From NCBI RefSeq assembly GCF_050107595.1, contig NZ_JBNILH010000011.1, positions 1 through 64,000 of the forward strand: a stretch of 64,000 bases of DNA, in the 5' to 3' direction. The first letter of the stretch is position 1, and every line of letters starts with the position of its first letter. Below, one piece after another: positions 52,568-61,123 of the stretch. This DNA is from Bacillus_AB infantis_C. GTDB taxonomy: Bacteria; Bacillota; Bacilli; Bacillales; Cytobacillaceae. Below the pieces are notes generated by a model. The model was given only the letters and a program-made list of their open reading frames with translations, was not told the DNA's origin and ran no database searches. A program made the translations under genes and the position numbers.

Positions 52568-52624
52568 CCAAAAAACTAAAGAGACCTCAAACAAACGGAA
52601 TGATACTCCGTGTTTGAGGTCTCT
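52568..52624 (-). terminator. Leader terminator between glpP and ugpB (putative GlpP target)
   Basis: AGAGACCTCAAACA (52580-52593) pairs with TGTTTGAGGTCTCT (52611-52624), with an inner ACGGA/TCCG extension. The minus strand then reads TTTAGTTTTTT. The hairpin lies after glpP and about 130 nt before ugpB. In B. subtilis GlpP plus glycerol-3-phosphate causes antitermination at such leader terminators of glp genes. Its use here is inferred from adjacency. Confidence 0.85.
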
Positions 52625-52711
52625 CTGCATTGAACCTGTTTTCTATGTACTTGTCGATTATGATGTTACATCCCTTTTGCTAAGATAGTATTATGGAATT
52701 GTAAATCTTTA

Positions 52712-53341
52712 TTAAACAGGCATTCTCGCATTTTTGCGCCCGGTCCTGCTTAAATCTTCCTTCCAGATTCCCGTATTGGAGGTCGTGACCGCCGCAGCCC
52801 CGCATGAGAGCGATTCTTCTGCATGCTCCCTTTCCGTCAGCAGCCCTCCTGTGATAACCGGAACCTCCAGCTTTGCCGAGAGGGATTTAATGACATGCGA
52901 AAGCCTCGATGGCATGATTTCAATCATATCAGGGCCATCAGGGCCGCCAAGCTCCAGGACATGATCATACACTTCCGAATCTATCATGAAAACACGCTGG
53001 ATGACCATCAGGCGCCGCTTCTTAGCTTTTGCCGCCAGTCCCGGCTTTGTGGTCACAATGCCGAGCGGCTTTACATAATTGGCGATGAAATCCAGCCCTT
53101 CACTGTTCAGGCTCAGGCCACCGATCTTTTCTATATGGATAAAAACAGGCAACCCCTCCTTCCTGAAAAGATCTGTATAATTCTTAACAGACATAATATT
53201 GCCGGTCATCAGGAAAACAGCGCTGATTCTATCTTTATATTTGATCGCTTTTTCAATACCGCAAGACTCCTTGACCGCCGCAATCTTCCTGCATGCTTCC
53301 AGCCGTTCCAGAAATCCCGCTTTCTCTGCCAATGCTGCCAC
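52712..53341 (-). CDS. glpP: Glycerol-3-phosphate responsive antiterminator GlpP
   Basis: GlpP binds glycerol-3-phosphate and leader mRNA to prevent termination. The about 209-aa protein has the TIM-barrel family pattern VFIHIEKIGGLS, GIVTTKPGLAAKAKKR, ITGGLLTEREHAEESL and AAAVTTSNTGIWK. The start is GTG 53341 with AGGAG 8 nt upstream; the GTG at 53350 abuts that site. It is the first gene before the ugp/gdpD/csbB series and diverges from the metallophosphoesterase. Confidence 0.9.
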   Translation of the reverse strand: MAALAEKAGFLERLEACRKIAAVKESCGIEKAIKYKDRISAVFLMTGNIMSVKNYTDLFRKEGLPVFIHIEKIGGLSLNSEGLDFIANYVKPLGIVTTKPGLAAKAKKRRLMVIQRVFMIDSEVYDHVLELGGPDGPDMIEIMPSRLSHVIKSLSAKLEVPVITGGLLTEREHAEESLSCGAAAVTTSNTGIWKEDLSRTGRKNARMPV

Positions 53342-53538
53342 CCATAACACTCCTATTCTGAAAATAGATTTGCTGTCCGTGATCCTGTCCTTTCCCCTAT
53401 TACAGTATCATAATCATCTATGGAAAAAATGAACCGGCAGGCTCTTTAACCTGATTTTTACATTTCCCGTCATTTTTCTTAATATTCGGCCCTTACTGTT
53501 CTAAGTGAAAGGCAATACATACGAAGGGAGAATAAAAG

Positions 53539-54381
53539 ATGAAAATTGCAATGATTGGAGACCTGCATTACCCGGCAATCAACGAAGAGGTTTTGGGGCT
53601 CAAGGAAGCGCGTACTGCTTTCTATGAAACGTTTATGAATTACTTTCTGGATATCGAGGCTGATTTTCATGTTTCTATCGGTGACCTCACCAATTTCGGC
53701 CTTCAAAACGAGCTTGAGGAAATCTACAGCATCATCAGGCAAAAGGACCGGACCTTCTACCATGCGCTCGGCAATCATGATGTATATGCGATGACAAAGA
53801 AAGAAGTGCTCGCCATCACCGGCCAGAAACAATATCATTCTTTCGAAAATGAAAAAGCTGTTTTCGCCTTCCTTGATACGGCAAGGGAAATGAACTATGA
53901 AGACTGGGGCGGCTGGATGGATGAAGAGCAGCTGCACTGGTTCGAGGAAGTAGTGGCAGCTTCCGGCTCCAAGCCGCTTCTAGTGTTTGCCCATCATCCT
54001 GTCTATAACACAACAACCCGATCAGACGGCGAAAAAGGCTCCATCCACCGGGATATTGACATGTGGAAAGTACTGAGACAAAAGAAAGGGCAAGGTGTTT
54101 ATTTTAACGGACATACACATGTTGACTCCATTGTGCAGCAAAACAACTGGACCTTTGTACAAAAATCAGCATGCCTTGACCAGCAGGCAGTCCGTGTCAT
54201 TGAAATCGGCCAAGAAGAGATCTCCGTTTCCGCCATTGATCTGGATGATGATTTCCTGGTCGAAAAAGCAGGATTCATTGCCGGAAACATCCCCCACTTC
54301 GGGCCAACCCCTGCAGCAAGAGGCACACAGGAACAGCGTGAGTGCCGCATTCCCCTCAATGCAGCTGCCTATCAGCTGTAA
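53539..54381 (+). CDS. Calcineurin-like metallophosphoesterase
   Basis: The 280-aa protein has the five metallophosphoesterase motifs: D8-x-H10 (MKIAMIGDLHYP), GDLTN, GNHD, AHHP and GHTH. No signal peptide or membrane helix is seen, so it is cytoplasmic. It diverges from glpP, making a glycerophosphodiesterase (GpdQ-like) activity possible, but specificity cannot be read from the sequence. AAGGGAG precedes ATG 53539. Confidence 0.85.
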   Translation: MKIAMIGDLHYPAINEEVLGLKEARTAFYETFMNYFLDIEADFHVSIGDLTNFGLQNELEEIYSIIRQKDRTFYHALGNHDVYAMTKKEVLAITGQKQYHSFENEKAVFAFLDTAREMNYEDWGGWMDEEQLHWFEEVVAASGSKPLLVFAHHPVYNTTTRSDGEKGSIHRDIDMWKVLRQKKGQGVYFNGHTHVDSIVQQNNWTFVQKSACLDQQAVRVIEIGQEEISVSAIDLDDDFLVEKAGFIAGNIPHFGPTPAARGTQEQRECRIPLNAAAYQL

Positions 54382-54391
54382 AATCACTGGA

Positions 54392-54428
54392 AGATGGACA
54401 TGGCTGTGTGCTGTGTCTATTTTTTTTG
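54392..54428 (+). terminator. Terminator after the metallophosphoesterase gene
   Basis: GACATGGC with GCTGTGTC (two wobble pairs) around TGTGT, followed by TATTTTTTTT. Confidence 0.75.
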
Positions 54429-54805
54429 CCGGCGGGACGCTGTGTTGTTAGTTTGCGGCGGTTTGGGGAGGCGGGTTACGCATGTGCTCTGCAAGTTTTT
54501 CACCTGCATTCTGGAAGGTCGCAAATATATCCCCACAGCCGCAAATAAAGTCTTAAACATCAAGTCCAGCAGCAGGCGCCATCCCCTCAAGCCTGCAAAC
54601 GTCCCGCTCTAATCTAGGTCCCAAGGCTTAGTGAAAATATGTCTGAGGCTCAATCCGTTTTTGGCTGATTGTGTTTATGATTGAAACCAGAAGAAATGGG
54701 ATTTACTCCTTCAATAAGAAAATTTTACTATTTTATGTTTTTTTTTCTATATTCAATCTGTATGATTGATCCTTGGGAGCAAAAATCCATATTTTCATTT
54801 CATTA
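54429..54805. other. Intergenic region upstream of the RND pump gene, no gene seen
   Basis: About 375 bp. The first half is relatively G+C-rich and without an ORF carrying a ribosome-binding site; the second half is AT-rich with a long T run near 54737-54752. I cannot assign a promoter or operator with confidence. Confidence 0.5.
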
Positions 54806-54819
54806 AAAGGAGAATCTGT

Positions 54820-57800
54820 ATGAAACTGATCAAATTTATCGTTGAAAGAAAGATCCTGGTTGGACTGGTTGCGGTCCTGGTTCTGCTTACCGGGAGCTAT
54901 GCGGTTCTTGAGCTTGATAAGGAGCTAATGCCTGCCATGAAAGTGGATGGCGGCTATGCAGAGATCAATGCGGGAGAAATGCCTGCTATAGAAATGGAGC
55001 GATCGATTACCACTCCGCTTGAGCAGCAATTAAAAGGGCTCGACGGGGTTGAAGATGTGACCTCCACTACAATTGCCGGAAGAAGCTCCATCCAAATGGC
55101 CTTTGAACAGGGCCGTGGTGACGAGATATTTAAAGAAGTCGAATCTGTCATAAATTCCTCCACTGCAGGGATACCTGCTGTAAAGGAAGTAGAAATGGGG
55201 CAATACGGCGCAAGTCAAAGCTATGAATTTTTCCTGGATCTGTCGGAAGGCAATCTTGAGGACATAACCAGATTCGCGAAGGAAACATTAGAGCCAAGGC
55301 TTGAAGCCCTGCCTGAGGTACGGGACGTATCACTTTCCGGCCTGGAGGAGGATGAAGTAAACATTCTCTTAAACCGGGAAGAAATGCTGAAAAAAGGACT
55401 GGATGCTGCCGGGGTGATGGCCGCCATCCAGCAGGTGAACAGCGAAGCGACACTCGGACAGCTCGAGCTTGAAAAGGACTCCCCATCTGTACGCTGGAAT
55501 ACAAAGCCGGGTTCAGAAAATGACATAAGGAATATCGAAATTGCTTCCCCTGCAGGCTTTATCAAGCTTAGTGACATTGCTGATATTACAGTGGCCCCGC
55601 AGGAAAGCTCCTCTTTTGTCTGGAAAAATGGCACAAAGAACCTTGTGTTTGTTCAGATTGGCCGAGTTGCTGATGCAACACAGATCGAAATGGCTGATGC
55701 TGTCCGCGGGGAAATCGATAAAATCCGTGAAGAAGGGCTGATCAAGGGGTTTGAGCTGAATGAGATGGTTGCACAGGCTGACTATGTACAAGAGTCCATT
55801 GACGGCGTCGCGTCCAACATCCTCATTGGGGGCATTATTGCTGTAGTGATTCTCCTGTTATTCCTGAGGAATTTAAGGGCTACTCTAATTGTCGGAATCT
55901 CAATCCCGACATCCGTTCTCCTGACTTTCGCCTCGATGTGGATGTTCGGATACAGCCTCAATATGCTGACACTCATCGGCCTGGGATTGGGAATCGGAAT
56001 GATGGTTGACTCCTCTATCGTCATTCTTGAATCCATCTACCGCAAAAAAGAGCAGGGGCTGGCCCGTCTTGAGGCAGTATTGGAAGGAACGAAAGAAGTA
56101 TCGGCCGCCGTTATCGCAAGTATGCTCACAACCATCGTGGTATTTTTGCCGATCGGGCTGCTTGGCGGAGAAATGGGCGAATTTATGATCATGCTGTCCG
56201 CCGTTGTTGCGATCACACTGATCAGTTCTGTACTGGTTTCATTCACAATCATCCCTTCCCTGTCAGAGAAGTTCTTAAAGATTTCCAGCAAAAAGACAGC
56301 ACGCAAAGAAGGTCGGCTGCTCCGTTTTTACAGCAGGGTGATTAACTGGACTGTAAAGAAAAAGCGCCACAGCCTCGCTGTGATTGCAGCCTTTTTCCTT
56401 ATGTTTGCAGGCTCGCTGCTGCTTGTACCGAAAATTCCGATGACGATCATGCCGGATGTGTTCAACCGCTATTCCGAGCTGATGGTTGATTTGGAGACCG
56501 GAGTATCGATTAAGGAAAAAGAAGCGGTTGCCGCGGAACTGAATGAAAGCTTGAGCAAAATCACTGATGTAGAATCCAATTATGTCATGGACAACGGCGG
56601 TATGATGTATACCATCATCAATATGACCAAAGGGGATGATGTTACAAAACCCCAGAAAGAGGTCAACGAGGCCATCATGAAGGCGCTGCGCAAGCTTGAG
56701 GATACCCAGCCAATTGAAAGCGTCCAAAGTGCGATGTCAGGCGGCGGCGGCTATCCTGTGCAAGTTAGCTTGAAGGGCGAAAGCTTTGAAGAACTGGAAA
56801 CTGTCTCTGATTCTTTTATGAAGGAACTGGGGAAAATAGATGGAATCGTCGGCATTACCTCTTCCATAAAACGCACATCACCTGAAGAGATCGTAGAATT
56901 AAAGGAAGACGAAATTGAAAAAGCCGGACTGTCCGGACTGCAGGTCAAGCAATTCATTGAACAGTCCTTTATGGAAATGCCGCTTGGCGAGGTTTCACTC
57001 AATGAAGAATCTGTTCCCCTCTCTTTAGGATGGAGCGAAAAGACATCAACTAAAGAGGCGCTCATGAAGCTCTCCATCCCTGCTGCCGGCGGAGAAAAGA
57101 AGCTGTCAGAACTGATCAGCCTGAAGAAAGTTGAAGCACCGAATGAAATTTCACATACAGATGGGGAAAGATATATATCGATTTCGGCTGATATCGAAGA
57201 CAGGGATCTTGGCAGCATCAATCGTGATGTACAGAAGCTGATTGAGGAATTTGATGCACCGGCAGGCTACACTTTATCTGCAGCCGGAGACCTGGAGCAG
57301 CAGCAGGAACTGATCAAGGATATGGTCTTCATCCTTGCCATCAGCATCTTCCTTGTGTACCTTGTTATGGCGGTCCAATTCAACCACCTGATTCAGCCAA
57401 TCATCGTCATGTCTGTCATCCCGATGACAATTGTCGGAGTCATTCTCGGGCTCTTCCTGACCCAGCGCGAGCTGAGCGTCATGTCGGCAATGGGAATTGT
57501 CATGCTGATAGGCATTGTGCTGAATAACGCCATCCTCCTTCTCGACCGGACCAACCAGCTCCGAAAGGAAGGCCATTCTATTACCGATGCACTCAGCCAG
57601 GCAGGCAAAGACAGGATCCGCCCAATCTTTATGACGACCCTGACAACAGCAGGCGGAATGCTCCCGCTCGCCCTTGCTTCCGGCACATCCGGAAACTATC
57701 AGGCGCCAATGGCAACAGTCCTCATCTCCGGGCTGATGTTCGCTACCTTTATAACGCTTCTGCTGATCCCGGCTGTGTACCGCTTGTTCAGCCGCTCTCC

Positions 57801-57849
57801 TAAGAAGACGGAGAAGCAGGCGGAGCCTGTGATAGAGAATGCAAGCTGA
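54820..57849 (+). CDS. RND family efflux pump (SwrC-like)
   Basis: The 1009-aa protein is a single-component HAE-1-type RND transporter. It has twelve membrane helices in the usual 1+5+1+5 arrangement and two large extracellular loops (about 30-320 and 550-830). Helix 4 carries the proton-relay motif GLGLGIGMMVDSSIVI with its Asp, and the C-terminal half has MGIVMLIGIVLNNAILL. In B. subtilis SwrC exports surfactin and other lipophiles. ATG 54820 follows AAAAGGAG. No membrane-fusion partner is adjacent, as is usual in Firmicutes. A terminator follows. Confidence 0.9.
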   Translation: MKLIKFIVERKILVGLVAVLVLLTGSYAVLELDKELMPAMKVDGGYAEINAGEMPAIEMERSITTPLEQQLKGLDGVEDVTSTTIAGRSSIQMAFEQGRGDEIFKEVESVINSSTAGIPAVKEVEMGQYGASQSYEFFLDLSEGNLEDITRFAKETLEPRLEALPEVRDVSLSGLEEDEVNILLNREEMLKKGLDAAGVMAAIQQVNSEATLGQLELEKDSPSVRWNTKPGSENDIRNIEIASPAGFIKLSDIADITVAPQESSSFVWKNGTKNLVFVQIGRVADATQIEMADAVRGEIDKIREEGLIKGFELNEMVAQADYVQESIDGVASNILIGGIIAVVILLLFLRNLRATLIVGISIPTSVLLTFASMWMFGYSLNMLTLIGLGLGIGMMVDSSIVILESIYRKKEQGLARLEAVLEGTKEVSAAVIASMLTTIVVFLPIGLLGGEMGEFMIMLSAVVAITLISSVLVSFTIIPSLSEKFLKISSKKTARKEGRLLRFYSRVINWTVKKKRHSLAVIAAFFLMFAGSLLLVPKIPMTIMPDVFNRYSELMVDLETGVSIKEKEAVAAELNESLSKITDVESNYVMDNGGMMYTIINMTKGDDVTKPQKEVNEAIMKALRKLEDTQPIESVQSAMSGGGGYPVQVSLKGESFEELETVSDSFMKELGKIDGIVGITSSIKRTSPEEIVELKEDEIEKAGLSGLQVKQFIEQSFMEMPLGEVSLNEESVPLSLGWSEKTSTKEALMKLSIPAAGGEKKLSELISLKKVEAPNEISHTDGERYISISADIEDRDLGSINRDVQKLIEEFDAPAGYTLSAAGDLEQQQELIKDMVFILAISIFLVYLVMAVQFNHLIQPIIVMSVIPMTIVGVILGLFLTQRELSVMSAMGIVMLIGIVLNNAILLLDRTNQLRKEGHSITDALSQAGKDRIRPIFMTTLTTAGGMLPLALASGTSGNYQAPMATVLISGLMFATFITLLLIPAVYRLFSRSPKKTEKQAEPVIENAS

Positions 57850-57856
57850 TGAAAGA

Positions 57857-57888
57857 GGCCCCGCTTTTGGCGGGGCTTTTTCTTTTTT
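57857..57888 (+). terminator. Terminator after the RND pump gene
   Basis: GCCCCG and CGGGGC around a seven-base loop, then TTTTTCTTTTTT. Confidence 0.9.
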
Positions 57889-57895
57889 GCTTTTT

Positions 57896-58309
57896 CTATA
57901 ATTTGCTGATTACGATAGATAGTTTATAGCTCACTGCATTGCTGAGACTCGTCAAAAATTCATCCAATCTTTCATTAGATGGGAATCTGCATTCAAGCAG
58001 ATAGCAGCTTTCCCCACTCACCTTATAGTTATGGATGATGTACTGTTCTTGTTTCTTAACGAAAGATAAATACGGCTGATGATTGGCTGTTTTGGTATAA
58101 ACATGAATGATGGCATGAACCGGATAGCCCATCTTTGCCTGATTGACTTTTATCGTATATCCCTCAATAATTCCTGAATCCTCCAGCTTCGCAACTCTGG
58201 CTGAGGCAGCCTGACCGGTCAAGTGGACTTTTTCGCCCAGCTCCTTCATCTTGATTCTGCTGTTTTTTGAAAGCTCTTCTATGATATGTCTATCCGTACC
58301 ATCTAACAT
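57896..58309 (-). CDS. Lrp/AsnC family transcriptional regulator
   Basis: This about 137-aa protein has an AsnC-type HTH (LDGTDRHIIEELSKNSRIKMKELG..., about 1-60) with recognition segment LTGQAASARVAKLEDSGII. A RAM/ASNC dimerisation domain follows (about 65-137, with GESCYLLECRF). ATG 58309 follows AAAGGA at 9 nt. It diverges from the MBL-fold gene by about 120 bp and may regulate it. Confidence 0.9.
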   Translation of the reverse strand: MLDGTDRHIIEELSKNSRIKMKELGEKVHLTGQAASARVAKLEDSGIIEGYTIKVNQAKMGYPVHAIIHVYTKTANHQPYLSFVKKQEQYIIHNYKVSGESCYLLECRFPSNERLDEFLTSLSNAVSYKLSIVISKL

Positions 58310-58427
58310 CCCAACAAATCCTTTCATTAATCAAGTGAAAGTGCATAAAGACTTGATTTAATCTATGTAAAGCCAAAAGGGTCTTATTATAAACTATACT
58401 TACATTTAAGAAAAGGAGCAGTGCAAT

Positions 58428-59189
58428 ATGATTATACAACAAATCCGAAATGCAACTTTGGTTATCCAATATGCGGGGAAGAAGTTTTTAATCGACCCAT
58501 TTTTAGCAGAGAAAGGCGCTTATCCCCCGTTCCCGAATTCAATCAGGCAGGAACAGGGCAATCCTTTAGCCAGGCTGCCAATTTCCATTGAAGAAATTAT
58601 TGATCAGACAGATGCTGTCATTGTAACCCATCTTCACCTTGATCACTATGACGATGCAGCCAAAAAGGCACTTCCAAAGGATATTAAAATGTTCGTGCAA
58701 AATGAGGAAGATGCCAGTTCAGTCAGAAGTGACGGTTTTCGAAATGTAGAAGTCCTTAAAGAAGATACAGTATTCGAAGACATCCACCTGATAAAAACGA
58801 AAGGTGAGCATGGCAGGGGAGAAATTCTGAAGCTTGCTGGTCTGGTGTGCGGTGCAGTCTTTAAACATCCTTCCGAAAAAACACTCTATATAGCCGGAGA
58901 TACTGTCTGGAATGCAGATGTTCAGGAGGAAATTGATGCACATCTTCCAGAAATCATTGTTGTAAATGCGGGAGATAATCAGTTCCTTGAGGGCGGCTCT
59001 CTTGTCATGGGCAAGGATGATGTATATGAAGTATGCAAGGCTGCCCCTAACGCTAAAATCATTGCAAGCCATATGGAAGCAGTCAATCATTGGACATTAT
59101 CCAGGGACGAACTCAAGAAGTTTATAAAGGACAATGGAATCTCTTCTAATGTGCTGGTGCCTGACGACGGTGAATCTTACTCGTTTTAG
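58428..59189 (+). CDS. MBL-fold metal-dependent hydrolase (UlaG-like)
   Basis: The 253-aa protein has the metallo-beta-lactamase signature THLHLDHYD (about residue 65), a first strand RNATLVIQYAGKKFLIDPF, AGDTVWN and SHMEAVNHW as later ligand motifs. It resembles the UlaG/Zn-dependent lactonase-type group. Substrate unknown. AAAAGGAG precedes ATG 58428. It is divergent from an Lrp-family regulator. Confidence 0.87.
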   Translation: MIIQQIRNATLVIQYAGKKFLIDPFLAEKGAYPPFPNSIRQEQGNPLARLPISIEEIIDQTDAVIVTHLHLDHYDDAAKKALPKDIKMFVQNEEDASSVRSDGFRNVEVLKEDTVFEDIHLIKTKGEHGRGEILKLAGLVCGAVFKHPSEKTLYIAGDTVWNADVQEEIDAHLPEIIVVNAGDNQFLEGGSLVMGKDDVYEVCKAAPNAKIIASHMEAVNHWTLSRDELKKFIKDNGISSNVLVPDDGESYSF

Positions 59190-59190
59190 T

Positions 59191-59228
59191 GAAAAAACAG
59201 ACAGGGCCATTTCCCTGCCTGTTTTTTC
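59191..59228. terminator. Bidirectional terminator between the MBL and MFS genes
   Basis: GAAAAAACAGACAGGG pairs with CCCTGCCTGTTTTTTC. It overlaps the MFS stop codon. Confidence 0.92.
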
Positions 59229-60456
59229 ACATTGCCTCTGCCCTTTCTTCCTCTGAAAAATACTGCTTCATCCCAGGCTTCAAAGCCAGCCAGATCACAT
59301 AAAGGGAAAGCAGCAGGTTTGCCCCGGCAAGGACGATCGTTGAATAGCGCAGAGGAATGATATCGCCGATGATTCCGATGCCGAGCAGGAAAATGATTTG
59401 GGCAATGCTTTGGAAGACGCTCAGCACACTTGTCATCCTCCCCATGATGGAGATGGGGATATTGTTCTGGTAAAACGTCTGAAAGCCCGCGCTCATAAAA
59501 GCATTAAAAAAGCCAAGGAGCAGAAAACCGGCAGTGACCATCGCGAATGAATAGGATAAAGCATAGATCATATATCCTGCTGAGACCATGAGCATTCCGA
59601 TGGCCATGAGCTGCTTGATGCCTAACAGTCTGGATATCACGGTGATAAACAGAGCGCCAAGTGCAAAGCCGATTCCAGTGATGCTGACCAGGAAGCTGTA
59701 GTCAGCCTCGGACAGCCCGACTGTATCCTGGATGAACACAACCTCCTGTGAATCCAGGGCAAGTGAAAACAGGCCGAACGCAAGAAAGCTGACATAGACG
59801 GCGAAAACAAAGGATTCTTTCTTGCTGAAGGTGATCACTTCACGCCAGTCTTCTTTTAGATGCTCGAACGCGTTCCTCTTTTCAGACAAAGGTGCGTCCT
59901 TGTCTGCATCAGGAAGAAACATGATGATGAGGCTCGAAACAAGAAACGAGATGCTGTTCAAGTAGATGGCCATGTCAATGGTTCCGATGAGGAACAGCGC
60001 ACCTGCAATGGAAGGACCGACAATGAAGGCCCCGGATGAGACAAGGCTGCTGATTCCGTTGAACCGCTTGCGGCTCCCGGCGGGTACCAGCATGGCTATA
60101 TATGTAGTGGATGCTGGAGCAAAAAAGGCTTTTGCAAGACTGATGACAAACAAGCACACATAAATCAGCTCCACACTGCCGAGCATCGGGATAACCGCGA
60201 CTCCGGCAGCCCGGATAATGTCCGTAACGATCATCAGCTTCTTTTTATTGCTCCGGTCAACCAGACCCCCGCTCCAGGAATTCATCAGCACCGCTGTAAC
60301 CGGCCCGATGATCCATAAGCCTGCGACCGCTGCAGCCGAGCCGGTCATCTCGAAAACAAGCAGATTGATAGCAATCAGATAAATGAAATCCCCCAGCCTG
60401 GAAATGCCGATGCCGGTCAGGAGAAGCGAAGCAAGCTTCCAATTGAATTGATTCAT
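59227..60456 (-). CDS. MFS transporter
   Basis: The 409-aa protein has twelve membrane helices and the MFS loop 2-3 motif SGGLVDRSNKKKLMIVTD. It resembles the MFS_3/enterobactin-exporter-like group common in Bacillus (macrolide or drug efflux), but the substrate is unknown. AAGAGGT precedes ATG 60456. Upstream lies the hairpin array. Confidence 0.88.
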   Translation of the reverse strand: MNQFNWKLASLLLTGIGISRLGDFIYLIAINLLVFEMTGSAAAVAGLWIIGPVTAVLMNSWSGGLVDRSNKKKLMIVTDIIRAAGVAVIPMLGSVELIYVCLFVISLAKAFFAPASTTYIAMLVPAGSRKRFNGISSLVSSGAFIVGPSIAGALFLIGTIDMAIYLNSISFLVSSLIIMFLPDADKDAPLSEKRNAFEHLKEDWREVITFSKKESFVFAVYVSFLAFGLFSLALDSQEVVFIQDTVGLSEADYSFLVSITGIGFALGALFITVISRLLGIKQLMAIGMLMVSAGYMIYALSYSFAMVTAGFLLLGFFNAFMSAGFQTFYQNNIPISIMGRMTSVLSVFQSIAQIIFLLGIGIIGDIIPLRYSTIVLAGANLLLSLYVIWLALKPGMKQYFSEEERAEAM

Positions 60457-60550
60457 TGATTTACCTCTTTTTTTGAATAGTCGATCAATTCATTATAACA
60501 TGCAAGGTACTTCTCCTGATGGGAATATGTTACAGATTGCCAAACTGTAT

Positions 60551-60580
60551 AAAAAGAGGAAGGCAGCGCCTTCCTCTTTT
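60551..60580. terminator. Terminator at the distal end of the hairpin array
   Basis: GAGGAAGGC with GCCTTCCTC around AGC, flanked by AAAAA and TTTT, so it can work on both strands. On the minus strand it would end transcripts that read through terC and the array. Confidence 0.88.
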
Positions 60581-61094
60581 GCTGGAACTACTATTTTAAG
60601 CTTTCGTTGAAATAGCGGTTCTAGCTGCTAGCACCACTATTCCCAGTTTCACAGAAATAGTAGTTCTACCTTCTCTCGCTGGAACCGCTATTTTCCGTTT
60701 TCGCAGAAATAGTGGTTCTACCTTCTCTCGTAGGAACCACTATTTTCCGTTTTAACAGAAATAGTGGTTCTACCTTCTCTCGCTGGGACCACTATTTTTG
60801 TTTTTCATAGAAATAGTGGTTCTACCTTCTCTCGCTGGGACCACTATTTTTGTTTTTCATAGAAATAGTGGCTCTACCTTCCACTGCTGGAACCACTATT
60901 TTCGATTTTCATATAAATAGCGGTTCTACCTCCTCATGCTGGAACCGCTATTTTCGATTTCCATATAAATAGCGGTTCTACCTCCTCATGCTGGAACCGC
61001 TATTTTCGATTTCCATATAAATAGCGGTTCTACCTCCTCATGCTGGAACCGCTATTTCCCTTTTCACCAGAAATAGCGGTCTAACCTCCAGCAC
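60581..61094. repeat. Array of ten 52-bp palindromic repeats
   Basis: Units begin near 60581, 60630, 60678, 60730, 60782, 60834, 60886, 60938, 60990 and 61042, each 48-53 bp. Each unit has a left arm GGAACCRCTATTT, a 12-16-bp T-rich linker, a right arm AAATAGYGGTTC and a CTACCTYCTC spacer. Arms are complementary. Units 8 and 9 are identical; outer units 1, 2 and 10 are the most diverged. The array lies between terC (stop at 61124) and the MFS gene (start at 60456); the flanks hold nothing else. Confidence 0.95.
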
Positions 61095-61123
61095 CTGGAA
61101 CCAGGGCTCATAGCAAACTCCAC

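Noticed and set aside
60581..61094. CRISPR array
   Set aside because: Period and regularity are superficially similar, but units are palindromic over their whole length, spacers are not unique and no cas gene is present.
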